Shown here: in pieces, positions 23,895 through 37,289 of the stretch
Layout of the letters: every line of letters starts with the position of its first letter
Numbering within the stretch: position 1 is the stretch's first letter
Assembly: GCF_002776525.5 (NCBI RefSeq)
Contig: NC_045438.1
Location: 157,214,395-157,278,394 of the forward strand
Source: Piliocolobus tephrosceles
Lineage: Eukaryota; Chordata; Mammalia; Primates; Cercopithecidae
Reading direction: 5' to 3'
DNA length: 64,000 nt
The notes under the pieces: generated by a model
Told to the model about the DNA's origin: nothing
The model's input: the letters and a program-made list of their open reading frames with translations, nothing else
The model's database searches: none
Position numbers and translations under genes: made by a program

Positions 23895-24200
23895 TTTTTT
23901 TTTTTTTTTTTGAGATGTAGTTTCACTCTGTCACCCAGACTGGAGTGCAATGGCATGATCTTGGCTCACTGCAACCTCTGCCTCCTGGGTTCAAGTGATT
24001 CTCTTCCCTCAGCCTCCCAAGTAGCTGGGACTACAGGTGCATGCCACCACACCCAGCTAATTTTTAAAAAACTATTTTTGGGAGAGACGGGGTTTCACCA
24101 TGCTGGCCAGGCTGGTCTCGAGCTTCTGACCTCAAGTGATCTGCCCGCCTCAGCCTTCCAAAGTGCTGGGATTACAGGCATGAGCCACTGCGCTTAGCCT
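23895..24200 (-). repeat. Alu, antisense
   Basis: Perfect 14-bp target duplication TAGCTACTATCTTT at 23881-23894 and 24202-24215. Confidence 0.95.
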
Positions 24201-24215
24201 TTAGCTACTATCTTT

Positions 24216-27160
24216 GATCACATGTGATTAGCCACATGTGAGAGCTCTGATGCTCGCTGAATGTATAAAGAAGCATGGGCTCTGCTCCTCCCTGTGCTGA
24301 GCCAAGATGTTCCAGAGTAGAAAGGGAGGGGCTCCAGAATTGCAGCTCATAGCAAGTCTTCTTCCATACACATCCACCACCAGGGTGCCAGGTGGAACAA
24401 CTTCGTCTGTTGGCAATTTCACACCCTAAATCAATCTTTCCTTGCAACTTCCCCCTGCCTCTGGTGTGAAACCAGCCCAGACTTCCATCTCTGCCATTAT
24501 CAATCTCCCCTTCAGAGACCAATGCCCTTCCCAGAAATCTAGCCTCAGACATGTTTTTATATGTTTGACCCTCAGAGACAGCAGTCAGGGTTAGGATTCC
24601 ATTTCTTTTTCGTTCAGGAGGCACCTCTGCCACTTTGTAATATCATCAGTGCAAGCTTGACTTATTGGTGCCTGAAAACATCCAAGCCCCAAATACTTTA
24701 CCTGGAACCTGGTCTAGGCGCTAACCCAAAGCCCTGCGACATCATCCATAAGCCTTCATCACTGAAAGGCACACAGACTTTCCAGTTGCTGGTGGAGGAA
24801 GTGCACCCTCCACTCTCCTCACGTTCCCCTAGAAGGGAAGGACTTCTCTGCATCCTCACACACACACACTGCTCCTTATAACAGTGCCTCCACCTGGCAA
24901 GAAACATATTTCAGCCTCCCCACAGGCTGCTTATTAGATGCAAAAGGGAAAAGTAGTAATTTACACCATGGGGAAATCAGTCAACGCCCTGGAGGGGAGG
25001 AATGATCAAAATCAACAACGCCAGTGAGGACATCAGTGTCTCCAGAAATGAGACTTTTTGAGACAGACACAGGATGACTTTCGCAGTATTTCATTTTCTT
25101 GCCTCATCAGGAGGAAATGTCAGACAAAAACACAATGAAGAACATTTGTTCTCTCCTTAAAAGGCACAGGGAAACTTATTCTGCTGCCTTTCATTGTTAT
25201 GAAAGATAAAGGAAGGCTGTGGGAATGTTCCTGATTAAAGGAGGCCGGAGAGACATGACAACTAGATCCAAATGCCGGGCCCTCGACTGGATCCCATCCC
25301 AGAGGAAATAAGAAAGGGCATTATTGGGTCAACTGTCATCATGGAAATACAGACTACTGTTGAATAAATTAAATAAATGTTAAATTTACTCAAGTGGATA
25401 AATACTCAGTGGTTCTGTAAGAGAATATTCCTCTTTTCAGCAAAGATGCACTCAAGTATTCTAGGGTAAAGGTCACTATATAGGCATGTGCGTTTTAGAA
25501 AAGCAATTTTATCTGTGTTAACAGTAAGTGGATCTCAGTAAAGGGTGTGTGCTAGTCTTACTCTCAAAGCTTTTCTGAAAATTTGGAATTATTTTCAAAT
25601 GAAAAGTCAAAACAACAACAACACTTTAATCTCATCTAGAAGAGTTTGGCCTCAGTAATAGAACCTGGGTTTAAATCTCATCTCTGGCTCTTTGATGAGC
25701 TACTTCACTCTCTGCAAGTCTTGATCTCCTCACCAATAAAATGGGCATAATCATAGTCGCTGTATCATAGCCTTGTTAGAAGACTGAAGCTTACAAATTA
25801 AAATTTACAAAGCATTGAGAACAGGATCTGGCACATAGTCAGCTTCATACAAATGTTTAACAAATATATTTCCACCATGCTGAACTTGAAAACAAAAGAA
25901 GCACACAAAAATTTTCCAAATCTAAGAATTTCCTCTTGGGATCCGCTGACTAAAATAATGTTAAGTCAACGTTTTCATAGATTGAGCATGAAGCGTGTGT
26001 TAATTGTTGGGTGACCAAGCAGAATCAAGTACAGTTGATCAAGCTGGGTTGGAAATGTGGGCGAGCTGAAGCTACTCACGACATTTCACTTTTGCAAGAG
26101 CCGTGAGATATATTAAATAGAGAATGAGTTAAACTAAGCACAGATAAAATAGCTACTCAGTAATCTTCCAAACACATCTTTGGTATAATACTGAGCTTTC
26201 AGGAAATCAAAGGGGAAACATGATAATATCCTATATGGCCTAGCCTTATTATAGGGTGCAAAGTAATTAAACATCACAGGAGAATGACTTATTACATACC
26301 AAACAGGTGGTAAAGGAAAGGCAAAAACTGCCTATCTTTGGCCTCTACAATAATTTTTTCCTCGAGGAGAGCAGAGTTGGGGCAACTAAGAGTCTCTTTA
26401 GAAAGCTCCCAAAGTCTCTGGCCATTTGGCCAGGAAAGCCCTCATGTCGGTAGGGCCGGTGTGAGCACTGTCTTCAAACCTCCCAGGGTCAGGTAGCTGC
26501 AGGCATCTTTGGGAAGCCACATGGTTAATCCCCCAGGTTCCAGGAAGATGACTACCTAAAGCATCCAGGTGGATGGCAGGTCAAGGTGACTGCATTGAAG
26601 AAGTGTGATGAACTTTCACAGAGGTTTCTGCAAAGATTTACAAGTCATCCATCCCTCTAGCTATGCTAAGCTTTATCCTGATCAAGTTAATCCACCCAAG
26701 ACTTTGCACCTGGACCACCCTGTCTTGGCCTCTCGTATCTCATAGAACTCCCCTTACTCTCTGACATGATATGACAGCCCTGCTCCTAAGAAATAGCTTC
26801 CCTGTTCTGTTGATAAAGTGATGAACTTTTTTATATTATTATTTTAAACAAGAAATGGATTTAAACAGCAAGACACTTGACTTGAAAGGAAAGCTACCTA
26901 GGATTCATTTGCTTTAGAGAAATTTGTCCCACCTTAAAAACTGATTGTCCTAAATGCAACAGCTATGTACAGAAAAAGTCATAAGATTCTCCTTGATTTC
27001 ACAATGATAACTGAAACATATTAGAATTCTCTAAACAAATAAGTGTGCAAAGGAGTCTGTTGTCATTGCTATTGTTTGTCAAACAATGAAAGTAAAAACC
27101 TTAATGAGAAACAAAAATAAAAATGGAGCAAGCATACCCAGCACACCACTAATGCATTTT
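24216..27160. other. Mostly unique intergenic stretch with a MIR
   Basis: About 2.9 kb with no Alu. It contains a plus-strand MIR remnant at about 25640-25865 (TAAATCTCATCTCTGGCTC, CTGGCACATAGTC). Otherwise I recognise nothing; no coding exon is evident. Confidence 0.55.
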
Positions 27161-27162
27161 TG

Positions 27163-27453
27163 TTTTTTTTCTTCCAAGACAGAGTCTTGCTCTGTCGCCC
27201 AGGCTGGAGTGGTGTGATCTCGGCTCACTGAAACCTCTGCCTCCCGGGTTCGAGTGATTCTGCTGCCTCAGCCTCCTGAGAAGCTGGGATGACAAGAGCA
27301 CGCCACCATACCTGGCTAGTTTTTGTATTTTTAGTAGAGACAGGGTTTCAACATGTTGGCCGGGCTGGTCTCAAACTCCTGACCTCAGGTGATCTGCCCA
27401 CTTCGGCCGTCCAAAGTGCTAGGATTACTGGCGTGAGCCACTGCACCCGGCCT
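27163..27453 (-). repeat. Alu, antisense
   Basis: Antisense Alu with AAGACAGAGTCTTGC start and CTGCACCCGGCC end. Confidence 0.92.
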
Positions 27454-27737
27454 AATGGGTTCCTTTATAAGGCGGCTTTTCTTTACCTCATTTCCTTTTA
27501 TTGTCATTCAACTATATCACTAGCCATTTAGTTAAAAAAAATAACAATAGCTTTATGCAATAGATTTGGTCACATTATGCCAGTTACTTGATGTACAGTG
27601 AAGCGAGAGAACAAATGACGGGCTAGAGAGAATTATGTGTACAAGTCAGGATGGGCTGGGCTACAACTGTAATTTGCTAACTCAGAGTGTTTTCGTGTCT
27701 GTAGATTCTGGTGTAAGATAGTGCATCATGTGCATTT

Positions 27738-28055
27738 TCTTTTTTTCTTTCTTTTTTTTTTTTTTTTTTTTTGAGATGGAATCTCACTCTGTCACCTAGG
27801 CTGGAGTGCAGTGGTGTAGTCTCTGCTCACTGCCACCTCCGCCTACCAGGCTCAAGTGATTCTCCTGTCTCAGCTTCCCAAGTAGCTGGGATGACAGGTG
27901 CACTCCACTGCACCTGGCTAATTTTTGTATTTTTAGTAAAGACGGGGTTTCACCATGTTGGCCAGGCTGGTCTCGAACTCCTGACCTCAAATGATCCACC
28001 TGCCTCAGCCTCCCAAAGTGCTGGGATCACAGGCATGAGTTACCATGCCCAGCCT
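27738..28055 (-). repeat. Alu, antisense
   Basis: Antisense Alu after a T-rich tail at 27738-27771; ends at CATGCCCAGCC. Confidence 0.93.
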
Positions 28056-28729
28056 ATCATCCTTCATTTCCAACTGTGCAGGTGCATCTGTTTCATTGAT
28101 TATCCGCCCATCAAACTAGAATGTGATCAGCCTCGGTGACAAATCCTGGCCTTCACACTAGGTTTGTATTCAGTCACTAGTGCTCTGTGTCTCCTCTTCA
28201 ACAGAATGATCCTGTCCTACCTCCTTCAAATGAATTTGATGTCATTTCCCGTTTTGACCCTCCTTGGGTTTTGCATCAGCTGTGGCGGGGGCTGAGGACT
28301 CCTTGGTTACCATGCCACAAAAGATATGCCAGGTCTGCACCCCACAAGCATGGGAGAAGCAGCAGGAAGAAGGGAGGAGGGAGTGATGCTTTTAAGTATT
28401 CAGCTACACACCAGTGTCTCTTTCTAAGGACCCATTTGAGAAATTAAAGCCAAGCTCTCCTGAATGGCTGTGTTGATTGCTGCAGGGCCCAAGCCTTGCT
28501 TCTGTGGCCCCTTCTGTTCTCCCTAAGGGAGCTTACCTAGTCCACCAGCCTGCTCCAAACTGCAGGCGTCTCTGTCTTCACAGTAGCCAAGGCCTTTCAC
28601 CTGGCCTCCTTGTTTCCCCACTCGCCGGATACAATGCAAATCCCAGACGGCAGCCAGGAGAGCCTTTACAAACAAGAACCACATCCGGCGCCTCACCTGC
28701 TCAACCCTGGCCAGTCCTCCTCTTTGCCC

Positions 28730-29120
28730 TTTGCCTCGCTGACCTCTGACCTCAGCTCAACCTCACCTCCCACATTCCAGCCACGGGAGCATCTTCTTGG
28801 TCTCTCAGATAAGCCAAAGCCATTCCACTCAAGACCTTTGCACCAGCCACCCTGCTGCCCTGCAGCTCCCCTCCCGGCCACTCAGGAGCCCCCTTATCGT
28901 CACCCAGAGCCCAGCCACCTACACCTCCAAAGTCCCCTCCAGCCACCTCCCAGCACGCTGCAGTCTCCAGAGTCTCTCAGAATGCTCATCGCTTGCCTTT
29001 TTCTCTCTTTCTACTTCCACCTAAAATGTGATCTCACGAGAGAAGCCTTGCTCCACTGCCGTGTTCTCACAGTGCCTGGAATAGGATATCCGCTAACAAG
29101 CGTTTATTGAATGAGTCTTA
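28730..29120 (+). repeat. L2 remnant (+)
   Basis: Ends with CAGTGCCTGGAATAGG and GTTTATTGAATGAGT, the L2 3' terminus. The preceding proline-rich open frames are repeat-derived. Confidence 0.6.
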
Positions 29121-29700
29121 CGAGCATGGTAGATTTAATTTCCATGTGTGATTTTCTCATTGCTATGATCCCTAGGACACTCAGAGTCAAAGGCAAGGCT
29201 CACTTCTCCTACTTGCACAAGACCTTACGATGTGCATTTGAGGGACCCATCGTAGCTCTGGCCTGATGTTTCTCTCCTATGTTCCTCTTGTACCGATTTG
29301 TTCATCTTAAGAAATATTTATAAAAGGCTGAATGCATCATTGAGCCTTTCTCAGCTCTTAATAAAACGTGGTGGTGTGTAAATACATTGGCAGCTGGCTT
29401 TTGCTAAATAGCACAAGATACATTTCTGCAGGGAACAAGAGGAATCAGTCCTCGGTGTCATTCACCAACCACAAGTGGGGAGAGCTAACTCAGATGCCCT
29501 CCCTATTTGAGTCAGTGCTGCAGTGGCCCAGAAAACATCACGTCCTCTGCAGGAGGCAGGTGTGAATTCCCAGGTCACAGGTAAAGTCGGTCAACAGGTG
29601 ACAGGAGAGCAGACACCAGGCTGAGCCAGCCTCAGGACCACAGCGAAGGCAAACAAGGCAAGAGGGAAGCAGACTATCCACTCAGAGGCATCCATAGGAC
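29121..29700. other. Unique intergenic stretch
   Basis: I see no gene, RNA gene or clear repeat between the L2 end and the (TTTA)n tract. Confidence 0.5.
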
Positions 29701-29775
29701 ATTTTTAAATTTTTTAAATTTTATTTATTTATTCATTTTATTTATTTATTTATTTATTTATTTAAATTTTTATAT
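29701..29775. repeat. (TTTA)n-rich low-complexity tract
   Basis: ATTT/TTTA repeats leading directly into the antisense Alu at 29776. Confidence 0.9.
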
Positions 29776-30062
29776 TTTTTCTGAGATGGAGTCTCACTCT
29801 GTCTCCCAGGTTAGAGTGCAGCGGTACAATCTCTGCTCACTGCAGCCTCCACCTTCAGGTTCAAGTAATTCTCCTGCCTCAGCCTCCTAAGTAGCTGGGA
29901 CTGCAGGTGCATGCCACCACGCCCAGCTAATTTTTGTATTTTTAATAGAGACAGGGTTTTGCCCTGTTGGCCAGGCTGGTCTCAAACTCTTGACCTCAGT
30001 TGATCTACCTGCTTCGGCCTCCCAAAGTGCTGAGATTACAGGCATGAGCCACCGCACCCAGG
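29776..30062 (-). repeat. Alu, antisense
   Basis: Antisense Alu from CTGAGATGGAGTCTCAC to CACCGCACCCAGGCC. Confidence 0.93.
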
Positions 30063-30076
30063 CCATTCATTCATTT

Positions 30077-30192
30077 TAGAGATGGGTCTCCCTCTGTCGC
30101 CAGACTGGAGTGCAGTGGCACAATCAGAGCTCACTGCAGCCTCAGACTCCCAGGTTCAAAAGATCCTCTTGCCTCAGCCTCCTGAGTAGTTG
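30077..30192 (-). repeat. Partial Alu (single-arm), antisense
   Basis: About 115 bp of antisense Alu arm, ending at CCTCCTGAGTAGTTG. Confidence 0.8.
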
Positions 30193-30199
30193 TAAGTCA

Positions 30200-30660
30200 A
30201 GTAAAACTTCTTTATTTCTTATGGCATTTATTTCTTAAAATTTTTTAAAATTTTTAATTGTGGTAAACATTTTTAAGTGTTCAGTTCAGTAGTGTTAACT
30301 GTGTTCACGGTGTTATGCCACAGACCTCCAGAACACTTTCATCTTGCAAAGTTGAAACTCTGAACCTGTTAGACAGTTCCCCACTCTCCGCTGCCCCAGC
30401 CCTTGGCAACCATCATTCCACCTTCTGTCTTTATGAATTCTGAAGTCATACAGTATCTGTCTTTTTGTGACTAGCTCATCTATTGTAGCGTAATGTCCTC
30501 AAGGTCCCTTCATGTTGTAGCATGGGTCAGAATTTCCTTCCTTCTTAAGACTGAATAATATTCCATTATATGTTTATACCATGTTTTGTTTATCTATTCC
30601 TACATTGGTGGACATCTCTTGACTATGGTTGAATGGGACACTTTGGCATCTAAGTATGTC
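30200..30660 (-). repeat. L1M 3' fragment, antisense
   Basis: Antisense L1 order: GTGTTCAGTTCAGTAGTG, GACTGAATAATATTCC. Non-coding. Confidence 0.7.
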
Positions 30661-31079
30661 CTGCTCTGATCTGAGGGACATTTGCCAAAGCCAGGGCATC
30701 AGTCAGCACCCACCTCTCTCATGAGCCAGGAAGAAATCCTACAGCCACATAGACTATGCCAGTCACAGTCTCCATATTCAGTTAGAGTCTCCATATTCAG
30801 TTAGAGCATGCTTTTGGTCAGCTTGCCTTGTTTTACGTATCTGTCTCAAGCCTTGTCCTCTTTTCCCACACCTTCCAGCATGCATAACCACTCTGCCTGC
30901 ATTTTGCAGACAACCTCTGCTTGTGTGGTCTGGCCTAGCAAAAGGCACTACCATCCACCCAACTTATGAAGCCAGAAATGAAAATCATTCCATTCCTTCA
31001 GGCCCCATAACCAACCAACGGCCAAGAGTAATAGATGTGAGCCTCTAACATCACAGAATCTGCTCACTTTCATTATTCC

Positions 31080-31620
31080 CATGGCTGTTTCCTTACTGCC
31101 AGGTGCCATCACTGCAAGCTGGGCAACTGCAAGGGCCTCCTAACTGACCTCCCCGATTCCACATACCCTGCCCTTTCCCATCTGATCTCCACCCTGCTTC
31201 AGGGAGACCATCCCCCGATTCTGATATGATCCTGCCACCCCCTAAGGGCACCCCAATGCCCTCTCTTGGTGTGGCCTACAAGACTCTCCTTGAGTGAACC
31301 TCATCTCCTGCATCTCATCCTGTCCACATCTGCTTCAGTCTTGCATGAAACCCCTCTACACGCACAAGACCTGCCATACCTTCCTAAATCGTTCCCGCTG
31401 TTTCTCCTGCCTGGCACACATTTACCTTTGCTTCACCGGCCTGATTCTACTACATCATTCATGAAGCACCTTGTGCTCTGCATCATTCCTGAGCCCAGGC
31501 CCTTTCCTCCCGTACAGTCTCAATACTGGAGCACCTGTTTCACACTCCTCCTTCAGTTGTTGGAGGAATCATTTCTTTCCCCAGATTCCCACAATCAGTC
31601 TGCGTTCTTTGCACAAGTCC
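31080..31620 (+). repeat. L2 remnant (+)
   Basis: Order typical of L2: CATCTGATCTCCACCCTGC, GATCCTGCCACCCCC, GTGGCCTACAAGACTC. The 137-codon frame over it is repeat-derived. Confidence 0.6.
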
Positions 31621-31699
31621 TCAGGGCAGAAAGTCATATTCCCATCCCCACTCCCCCACCACCTTCTTTTCTATGGTAAGGAGACATTTCACAGTGTAA

Positions 31700-32765
31700 T
31701 AGTACATAAGCGCTTTTCAAAAGCCCCATTGTTAAGCCTGAGTAGCATATAAACAAATGCACTTAAAAGGAATGTTTAAATTGTGAATTATAGGTACAAA
31801 AGGCACCATAAACAATTTAAACTAGTGAAGAATTGCCCTGCTGTGTGTCTCTGTTCTACGCAAGTATTCATGCACAAGGGCTGAGTCACGGATCAACAAT
31901 GAAGAATGGGCATTCAGTTCCGTGGCAGAAACCATGAATGCTGAGGGCATAGACAGACATTCGTTTTATGTCCCCTGGTTTCAGCAGTTGATGAAAAATT
32001 AGGCTTTCTGTCTGAGGCTTTCTTTGTCTGAGCTCAAATTTCATTTTGAAAATTCCGAACAAGCTCTCTTCAATTAAAATGAATCATTTTCCCACATTAT
32101 AAGAAATGTAAAACGTTTCTGAACAAAGTTGGCTGAGCTTGGGGAACTGGTTGGTCAAAAAAGAATGAAGGCTGTCCAATGACTTTAATAAGATTTTGGA
32201 TGAGTGGGATGAGGTTTTTAAAGGAAAGATGTTCCTTGGAGGCGCATACCTTTTTTGTATTAGCAGTTTTGGGAAATTGGAATTTGGATAATCCTAGGCT
32301 TAAGCAGGAATAATAGAAAGAAAACATGGCCATCTGCTTTTCTTAATGTTTTCATGGAAAGACAACTTTTAAATTTACAAGACTAACTACAATCTTCTCT
32401 CCTGCAGATCCAACTTCATATTTTAATGCCAATTATCTCAGATTGATTATTTCAATAGAACAACATAATACAGTGCCATATTTGGAATTTGGAAATAACA
32501 TTTTCGGGTCTCTCAAGAAGGTGTCTGTCTTCATATTCATATTTTAAATTAAGACAGCACCCTTTGAAAAGCAACTGGAAATTTAGAAACTAAACCCAAT
32601 TAATTAATTTTCACTCAAAAGTAAGAAAAAACAACAAAAATAACCAAAACGAAGTAGAAATAATAGTAGAGATAAAAACAAAAGGAATTTAAAAACAAAC
32701 AAAAAGTAGAATTGATGAGTAAAACCAAGATTTTTGCTTTTAAAAGTCTAGCAAAAAAAGAAAAA
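31700..32765. other. AT-rich intergenic stretch
   Basis: No gene or named repeat is evident; A-rich low complexity at 32620-32770. Confidence 0.5.
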
Positions 32766-32769
32766 AGAT

Positions 32770-35700
32770 TAACCTTTTCTGATATTTCATGTAAATGATA
32801 TCACACAATAGGTGGACTTTTGTGACACTCATCGTGCTTTTGGGACTCACCCATATTGTAGCATATATAAGTACTTCGGTTCTTTTATTGCTGAGTAATA
32901 TCCTATTGCATGGATATGCTACATTTTGTTTATTCATCAGTTGATAGACATTGGATTGTATCCACTTTTTGGCTATTGTGAGTAGTGCTGTTATGAACAT
33001 TCATGTACAAATTTTTGTGTGGACATGTTTTCATTTCTCTTGGGTAGATTCCTAAGAGTGGAATTGCTAGGTTACATGGTAAGTTATGTTTAAGGTTTTG
33101 AGGAACTGCCAAACTCGTTTCCAAAGGGACTGCACCTTTTACATTCACACTGGCAACGTATGAAGTTCCAGTTTTCTCCACATCCTCACTAACACTGGTT
33201 ACTATCTGTCTTTTTTTATTATAGGCATTCCAGCGGGTGTGCAGTAGTATTTCCTTGGGGGTTTTAGTTGTACTTCTCTAATGACCAATGATGCTGAGCA
33301 TGTTTTCATGTGCTCATTATGCATTCATTATCTCCTTTGGAAAAATGTCAATTCAAATCCTTTTCCCATTTTTTAGTTGGGTTATATGTCTTTTATTATT
33401 GTAAGAATTCTTTAGATAGTCTGGATATGAGTCCCTTTTCAGATACGTGATTTGAGAACATTTTCTGTGTGTTTTTTTTCACTTTCTTGATGGCATTCTT
33501 TGAAGCACAGAAGTTTTTAATGTTGATGAAGTCCAATTTATCAATCTTTTATCACTTGTGCTTTTGTTGCCATAACTAAGAAATCATTGCCTAATTCAAG
33601 ATCATAAAGAGTTACTCCTGTGTTTTCTTCTGAGTTTAATGATTTTAGCTTTTATATGTAAACATATGATTCATTTTACTCTGTATGGTAGGATTTCAGG
33701 GTACAAATTGATTTTTTTGCATGTGGATATTCACTTATTCAGTTCTTCCAGCATTTGTTGAAAAGACTATTCTTTTCCCATGAAATTGTTTTGGCTGCTT
33801 TGCCAAAAATCAATTGACCAAAAGCATATGAGCTTATTTTTGGATTCTCAATTATATTTTATCGGTCAATATGTCTATCCTTATAACAGTGAAAAACAGT
33901 CTTGATTTCTATAGTTTTGTAATAAGTTTTGAAATCAGGAAATATGAGTAACCAATTTTGTTCTTTTTAAAGATTAATTGGGCCACTCTGGTTTCCTTCC
34001 ATGCACATATGAATTTTGATAGAAATTGTGTTGAATCTGTAGATGAATTTGAATATTGCCATCCCAACAATATTGTCTTTCAATCTGTTAATATGGAGTA
34101 TCTTTCCATTTATTTAAATCTTCTTTAATGTTTTTCAATACTATTTTGTAGTTTTCAGTGTACAAGTTTTGAGTTTTGTACTTCCTTTGTTAAATTTATT
34201 CCTAAGTATTTTATTCATTTTGATACTCATGTAAAAAGAATTGTTTTCTTAATTTCATTTTCAAACTATTTATTACTACTGTATAGAAATATAATTGTTT
34301 TTATATTGATCTGTTGAACTTGTGTATTAGTTCTAATTGTTTTTTAGTAGATTCTTTGATCTTTTAATATACAAGATCATGTCATTTGTGAATATAAATA
34401 ATTTTACTTCTTACTTACCAATGTCAATCTTCCTTTCCTTCCTTCTTTCTCTTCCTTCCTTCCTTTCCTTCCTTCTTTCTCTTCCTTCCTTCCTTCCTTC
34501 TTTCTCTCTTTCTTCCCTTTTTTTTTTTTTTTTGTTCTATGGTACAATGTGGAAATGGAAAGAGTGACATCCTTGTCCTGTTCTGAACTTACTGATTTTT
34601 AGATATTTGATATATCTCTATCAATCGCAGTCATTATTCTCTTTGTGACCTCAAATTCTCCCATTTTTTGGACAGTGGGAGCTTCTTCTACTTAATTCCC
34701 ATGGTCTTTTAATGTAATCACACCAGTCTTTGATTGCTTCCTCACTTTCTGGTGCAATAGTGTGCCCCCAGATTCAACTAGTGTTTTCCTGCCCCAGATC
34801 TAAGATCATTCAGTTTCCCAAAAACTCATTTCCTTTATGTTGGAAACAGTACTGAGAGACCACAATCTGGATATTAGAAGTGACCAGTGCTATGAGTAAT
34901 TATTGCATCTAGATCCTATATTTGGCAAGGCTAGGAAATAAGATGGTGGTATTGTTATTTTATAAAAGGGAAAAGCCACAACTTCATAGTTATATTTTTA
35001 ACTTAAATAAAAAAATAAAGTTTTACTTATTTTCTTTTATTTTATCTTTTGATCTCATTTCATTGTACACTGAAAACCTTGATTCCTTTTAAGAGTAATA
35101 TAATTATTTGTTTGTCATGTAACAGTTTGAATATTCATGTAAGTTTCCAAGCAATAGTGACAATATTACTACTAACAATTAGATACTGAATGCCATTTGA
35201 TAATTTTTGGTAGTTATTCTCATCATTAGAATATATTATCTGAGATGTACAGTCAAATTACCATATCCTAAATTCACTTGCAATATCTTCCTCTTTATGA
35301 CTCTTGCACCAACTTGATAGGTTCATTTGTTTCCATTTACCATTTTTATTGATTATTTTCACTCCTTTAAAGTTTAATTTTTGTATTTTAATTATGTTAA
35401 ATATTTATAGGGTTTTATAAGAAGATATTTTCACAGAGGTTCACTCCCATTCATGTCCCTTCTACCCTAATTCCTACCCTCCCCATAAGTAACTATTTTA
35501 TTGGTTTTTATTTAACCATCAACTTTTTTCTTTTTGAAAAGTACTCCAGTACAACCTAGAATACAAATGGCAAGAGTTGACATTCTTTAGTTATTTCCAT
35601 TTTCAAGGTAAAACTTTCAGGATTTCACCATTATGTATAGTGTTTTCTGAATCATTTTTGTAGTACTTTATCAGATTTTGAAAAATCTATTTTATTCCTG

Positions 35701-36120
35701 ATTTGCTGAAAGTTTTTTTTGCTTAAAATGTTTAATGAAAAATAGGTGTCAATTTTTAGCAAATGTATCTTCTGTATCTGAGATGATCATATGATTTTTT
35801 CCCTTTTTTTCCATAATGTGGGGAATTACATTGATTGATTTTCATATGTTAAACCAACCTTGCATTTTTATTTAAACCAAAGTTGGCTGTATCATATTAT
35901 CCTTTTTATATAACACTGGGTTCAATTTGCCAATATTTTGTCTAGAATTTTTGCATCCATGTCCATGAGAGAGACTGACTCAAGAATGCTCTTTTTTGCA
36001 ATTTCCTTGACACATTGTGCTAGTTTCATAAAAAGAGTTTAGAAGTGTTTTCTCCTTGCCCATTCCATTAATGTGGTGAGCTAAACTGATTAGTTTTAGA
36101 GTATTAATCAAGCTTTTTAT
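32770..36120 (-). repeat. Long old L1 (L1M/L1P), antisense, with a gap
   Basis: Follows antisense L1 ORF2 over several kb in order: GAGTAATATCCTATTGCATG, TGGGTAGATTCCTAAGAGTGG, GTCCAATTTATC, TGATTGATTTTCATATG. Matching weakens between about 34570 and 35530, which may be inserted or too diverged. Riddled with stops; inactive. Confidence 0.8.
34435..34535. repeat. (CCTT)n microsatellite within the L1
   Basis: CCTTCCTT/CTTTCT tract followed by a poly(T) run; interrupts the antisense L1. Confidence 0.95.
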
Positions 36121-36395
36121 TGTAGCATATAGTTATGTTTTGTTCTTCAAACTAGTTTGACAATCTTGATATTTTACTTGGGATATTTTATGTATTTATA
36201 TGGGGGGTATTTTATATATTTATCTCAGTAATATAAATATATAAACTACCTCAAGTAAAATATCAAGTAATGACTGATATATTTGGGTTCATTTATGCTT
36301 ATTATTTGTTGTATATTTAGCTCATTTTATGTTTTTCCTTCCCTTCTTGCTTTCTTTTGAATTATTAATAGTCTCTCTCTTTATTAGCTTTTCTT

Positions 36396-36706
36396 TTTTT
36401 TTTTTTTTTTTTTTTGAGACAGAGTCTCGCTCTGTCGCCCAGGCTGGAGTGCAGTGGCGGGATCTCAGCTCACTGCAAGCTCCGCCTCCCAGGTTTACGC
36501 CATTCTCCTGCCTCAGCCTCCCGAGTAGCAGGGACTATAGGCGCCCGCCACCACGCCCGGCTAAATTTTTTTGTTTTTTTTTTTTTTAGTAGAGACGGGG
36601 TTTCACCTGTGTTAGCCAGGATGGTCTCGATCTCCTGACCTCGTGATCCGCCCGTCTCAGCCTCCCAAAGTGCTGGGATTACAGGCTTGAGCCACCACGC
36701 CCGGCT
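36396..36706 (-). repeat. Young AluY of the Old World monkey type, antisense
   Basis: Near-consensus; the antisense head reads GGCTTGAGCCACC, and the body has GATCCGCCCGTCTC, matching the variants of the 10903 copy. An internal T-run lengthens the A-rich linker. Confidence 0.9.
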
Positions 36707-36820
36707 AGCTTTTCAATCATAAAATATTTTACTATGTTTTAGTGCTTATGTTAGAGATTATAATATGAATCCTTGACTTACTACTGTTAAATACAAATTA
36801 GTTCTTACGCTTCCCCAAAA

Positions 36821-37060
36821 TATGTTCATTCCTTAGGATACTTTTGTCTATTTGCCTCATGCTGTCTTTTGTTTTGTGGCTGTCATATATTTCAATTCAA
36901 CATTAATTTTAAACCACAATATCCAACATTATTGTTGGATAATGTTCTTTCCTCAGCACACTTTTCTCTATTTGCCCCATGCTGTCTTTTGTTTTATGGA
37001 TGTTGTATATTTCAATTCAACATTAATTTTAAACCACAAAAGACATTATTATTGTTGGAT
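36821..37060. repeat. Two-copy tandem duplication, 120-bp unit
   Basis: 36821-36940 and 36941-37060 align base for base at a spacing of exactly 120, with scattered substitutions. Shared core GCTGTCTTTTGTTTT and TTCAATTCAACATTAATTTT. Confidence 0.93.
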
Positions 37061-37289
37061 AGTCAATAGTCACTTATATTTACTGATATATTTACTTTTT
37101 CTATTGATCTTTATTCCTTCCTACATCTCTGGATTTCCATCTGGGACATTCCTTGTGCCTAAAACACCCCTTTAAAAAAAGAAGTACTGACTTTTTGGCA
37201 CACAATTCTATGAATTTTAATGCATGTATAAATTTGTATAAGCCCTACAACAATTGTGATGCAAAACACGAATAACTCCATTTAACATT

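Noticed and set aside
28610..29110. 166-codon proline-rich open frame
   Set aside because: Largely over an L2 remnant; repeat-derived.
32740..34567. Frames in the antisense L1
   Set aside because: Short, broken remnants of ORF2; no intact reverse transcriptase.
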